Shown one piece after another: positions 4,130 through 5,659 of a stretch of 5,659 nt of DNA. Where the stretch lies: NCBI GenBank assembly GCA_964471755.1, contig CAYYJM010000347.1:1-5659 (forward strand), in the 5' to 3' direction. A program made the position numbers and the translations under genes. Origin of the DNA: CAYYJM01 sp964471755 (GTDB lineage: Bacteria; Planctomycetota; Planctomycetia; Gemmatales; Gemmataceae). The notes below the pieces were generated by a model. The model worked only from the letters and a program-made list of their open reading frames with translations, ran no database searches and was not told the DNA's origin. Positions within the stretch are counted from its first letter, which is position 1. Each line of letters starts with the position of its first letter.

Positions 4130-5443
4130 TCACTCGCCGGCCTTGATTCGGGCGGGGCCGATCTGAAAAAGAAAATTCTCGCGATCGGTTCGGTTCAACT
4201 TCAGTCGGCCCGTGACGGTGATCGGTTCGCGCGTGAAAGTCTGGAGTTGGCCCTGCGGCATCTCGATCATCATCAGGCCATTCAGACCGGGCGTCTCGCA
4301 GAACCAGCAGCCGACGGGGAACTCGATCAGCAGGAACGCGGCGCATTCAAAATCGTCGCCCAGCGGCTGCATGTAGCCTGTCAGCGTCACTTCGAGACCG
4401 TCCAGGTCCTTGAGACGCTGCGGAAACGTCGGCTTCAGGTGCGGATCGATGATCGTCTGGGTGACGGTGAACCAGGACAGCGGGTTGTTGCCCTTCGGAT
4501 CGATCGGTGGCGGCGGCACCAGATCGATCTGGGTCAGCAGTGGTCGCGAGGAGCGCGTCTCGAGCTTGTGGTGGCCCTGATGTTCGACGCGACCCTGGCC
4601 AGCCTTCAGGCGTTCATCGGCCACGGCACGCATCCGCCGGCGATGATCGCGCAAAAGCGGATCGGGCCAGTTGAACTCGGTCACGCAGCCGTCGAGGATC
4701 GACGCTGCCACGACGATGTCACTGTGAACGGCGGCCAGTTCGCCGAGTTGCCAGAGCAGACGCGTGTCGAAGGGCAGGGCCAGGGCCAGCAGCTGCAGCC
4801 GGGTCGCGGCGTCGGCGGGCAGCTTCTTGCGCTCGACCGGGTCGAGATCGCCCGGCTGGTACGACCCGTCGGCGGCCTGGTACTTGATGCCGAAGAGGTC
4901 GTCGAGGCTGGTGACGTTCTTCTGGCCGCGGGCCTGCTCGCGGAGACGCAGATCGAGCAGACGCAGGTGCAGTTCCTCGGCTCCGCGGTACTTCGGCGGA
5001 GCAAGGCGGGCGGCGTCGCGCTGGATCTCGCGCGACCGGGTCAGTTCGCCGGCCAGTTGCAGGGCCGTGGCCAGGTTGGCGGTCAGGCGGAAATGCTCGG
5101 GATGCTCACGCTGGGCCGGGGAGAGAACCTCCAGGGCCTTGTTCGTCTCGCCCAGGCGAAGGTGGAGCGCCCCCAGGTCGGCAGCCTGATCCGCTGACGG
5201 CTTGCTGTCACCGATGGCCTTGCGGAGTGTTTCCACCTCGCGCTGGTAGCGCAGGCGAACCGGATTGGTCGCCTTCCCAGCCTGGGGTGGAATCGCGGCC
5301 TGACGCAGGAGACGCTGATCGAGCAGGAAGCCACGCCATTGCGCGGGCAACTCGGCGAGCGTTTCCTGCGAACAGTAAACGCCCGCCCAGCCGGTGGATG
5401 CCCCGACGGCCATGAGCAGCACAACGCAGATCCAGCGACGCAT
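4130..5443 (-). CDS. Secreted TPR protein with a C-terminal CWFC-containing domain (DUF3299-like)
   Basis: 437 aa. The signal peptide is MRRWICVVLLMAVGASTGWA, so the protein is probably exported. Residues ~85-150 hold two TPR-like helical repeats (LGALHLRLGETNKALEVLSP; LATALQLAGELTRSREIQRD), followed by more helical sequence to ~285. A proline-rich linker (VPPPPIDPKG, ~309-318) leads to a C-terminal beta-rich domain at ~335-435: LDGLEVTLTGYMQPLG, then FPVGCWFCETPGLNGLMMIEM, then ITVTGRLKLNRTD. Cys379 and Cys382 form a CxxC, with Cys367 nearby, which could bind a metal or form a disulfide. The domain resembles the DUF3299 / OB-like 'G-x-M-x-P-L' family, which is known mainly by sequence; this is recognition by eye. 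ATG 5443 has AAGGAG 9 nt upstream. The start lies 34 bp from a cluster of repeats, so its promoter must lie within or beyond them. The function is unknown. Confidence 0.85.
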   Translation of the reverse strand: MRRWICVVLLMAVGASTGWAGVYCSQETLAELPAQWRGFLLDQRLLRQAAIPPQAGKATNPVRLRYQREVETLRKAIGDSKPSADQAADLGALHLRLGETNKALEVLSPAQREHPEHFRLTANLATALQLAGELTRSREIQRDAARLAPPKYRGAEELHLRLLDLRLREQARGQKNVTSLDDLFGIKYQAADGSYQPGDLDPVERKKLPADAATRLQLLALALPFDTRLLWQLGELAAVHSDIVVAASILDGCVTEFNWPDPLLRDHRRRMRAVADERLKAGQGRVEHQGHHKLETRSSRPLLTQIDLVPPPPIDPKGNNPLSWFTVTQTIIDPHLKPTFPQRLKDLDGLEVTLTGYMQPLGDDFECAAFLLIEFPVGCWFCETPGLNGLMMIEMPQGQLQTFTREPITVTGRLKLNRTDRENFLFQIGPARIKAGE

Positions 5444-5477
5444 GATGCCTTACTCCTTGTCGCGTTCTTTTAGCTCT

Positions 5478-5511
5478 TGTAGGGTGGGCCGAGCGCTAGC
5501 GAGAGCCCACC
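5478..5511 (+). repeat. 34-bp intergenic repeat, copy A1 (direct)
   Basis: Begins TGTAGGGTGGGCCGAGCGCT and continues AGCGAGAGCCCACC. It is identical to A2 (5569-5602) and the exact inverse of A3 (5614-5647). With its right flank CGATC it matches A3 over 38 bp (5478-5515 against 5610-5647). The element is itself partly self-complementary (GGTGGGC ... GCCCACC around a GAGCGCTAGCG core), as expected of REP/BIME-type repeats. It starts 35 bp upstream of the TPR gene's ATG. Confidence 0.9.
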
Positions 5512-5518
5512 GATCCTT

Positions 5519-5563
5519 CCCAGGGCTCACGCCCTGGGCTATTGACTGCCGCCCCTTCGGGGC
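5519..5563. repeat. Twin-hairpin unit between A1 and A2
   Basis: CCCAGGGC (5519-5526) pairs with GCCCTGGG (5531-5538) over TCAC. GCCCC (5551-5555) pairs with GGGGC (5559-5563) over TTC. The unit ATTGACTGCC joins them. No reading frame here looks real. Together with the flanking 34-bp repeats this suggests a composite intergenic element rather than a regulatory leader. The second hairpin has no T-run for an intrinsic terminator. Confidence 0.7.
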
Positions 5564-5568
5564 TGAAA

Positions 5569-5602
5569 TGTAGGGTGGGCCGAGCGCTAGCGAGAGCCCA
5601 CC
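5569..5602 (+). repeat. 34-bp intergenic repeat, copy A2 (direct)
   Basis: Identical to A1. It forms a near-perfect palindrome with A3: 34-bp arms separated by only 11 bp (5603-5613), so the strand could extrude as a cruciform or fold into a very stable RNA hairpin. Confidence 0.9.
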
Positions 5603-5613
5603 ACGCGGCGATC

Positions 5614-5647
5614 GGTGGGCTCTCGCTAGCGCTCGGCCCACCCTACA
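5614..5647 (-). repeat. 34-bp intergenic repeat, copy A3 (inverted)
   Basis: Exact reverse complement of A1 and A2. The last 12 bases of the window after it show nothing recognisable. No gene is supported in 5444-5659 on either strand; what is seen there is the leader of the TPR gene and this repeat cluster. Confidence 0.9.
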
Positions 5648-5659
5648 AGCCTTGAAGAG

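Noticed and set aside
4247..5197. Long open frame on the plus strand (316 codons) opposite the TPR gene
   Set aside because: Antisense shadow in GC-rich DNA: low-complexity Arg/Gln/Gly-rich product, no domain, no ribosome-binding site, while the minus strand has a signal peptide, TPRs and a conserved-looking C-terminal domain.
5450..5641. 63-codon minus-strand open frame upstream of the TPR gene
   Set aside because: Made entirely of the 34-bp repeats and hairpin unit; no ribosome-binding site and no protein-like features.

Overview
GC-rich window that looks like an accessory region of a planctomycete of the Gemmata lineage. The main clue is the N-terminal TIGR02996 repeat-companion domain, which is characteristic of Gemmata proteins. 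Dense intergenic inverted repeats and a secreted TPR protein with a planctomycete-style C-terminal domain agree with this. Family names rest on motif recognition by eye; no search was run.

Layout: (1) Bases 1-3317, all on the minus strand, read right to left as FGE/C-type-lectin-fold paralogue copy 3 (2358-3317), a secreted SGNH/GDSL hydrolase (1412-2239), paralogue copy 2 (394-1362) and the first 79 codons of copy 1 (1-237, cut by the window edge). The gaps are 118, 49 and 156 bp. (2) Bases 3318-3654 form a divergent intergenic region carrying a 170-bp MITE-like element with 23-bp perfect terminal inverted repeats and a 9-bp target duplication. (3) nikR, a nickel-responsive regulator with a His-rich tail, is on the plus strand (3655-4119). 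(4) Convergent with it is a secreted TPR protein with a CWFC-containing C-terminal domain (4130-5443). (5) Bases 5444-5659 hold three copies of a 34-bp repeat, one of them inverted, around two small hairpins.

The most interesting signal is at the 3' ends of copies 2 and 3. Their last 43 codons before the tail (406-534 and 2370-2498) differ at 22 bases. Twenty of these are at codon positions 1 or 2, mostly in codons that are NNC in both copies, while the framework codons between them are almost unchanged. The 28 codons just upstream show the opposite pattern: nine differences, all synonymous at position 3. This is the expected footprint of a diversity-generating retroelement (DGR) that copies an adenine-rich AAC template into variable regions on a C-type-lectin/FGE scaffold. 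The inferred template reads like a classic DGR template (SWNNNGSNC ... PGNRNNNLGFR). No template repeat or reverse transcriptase is visible here, so both must lie outside the window, and at least two target genes would share them.

How the genes may work together: the paralogues look like diversified binding proteins, possibly co-transcribed with a secreted esterase-like enzyme. nikR and the TPR gene are probably unrelated neighbours. The MITE lies in the divergent promoter space between the target-gene cluster and nikR.
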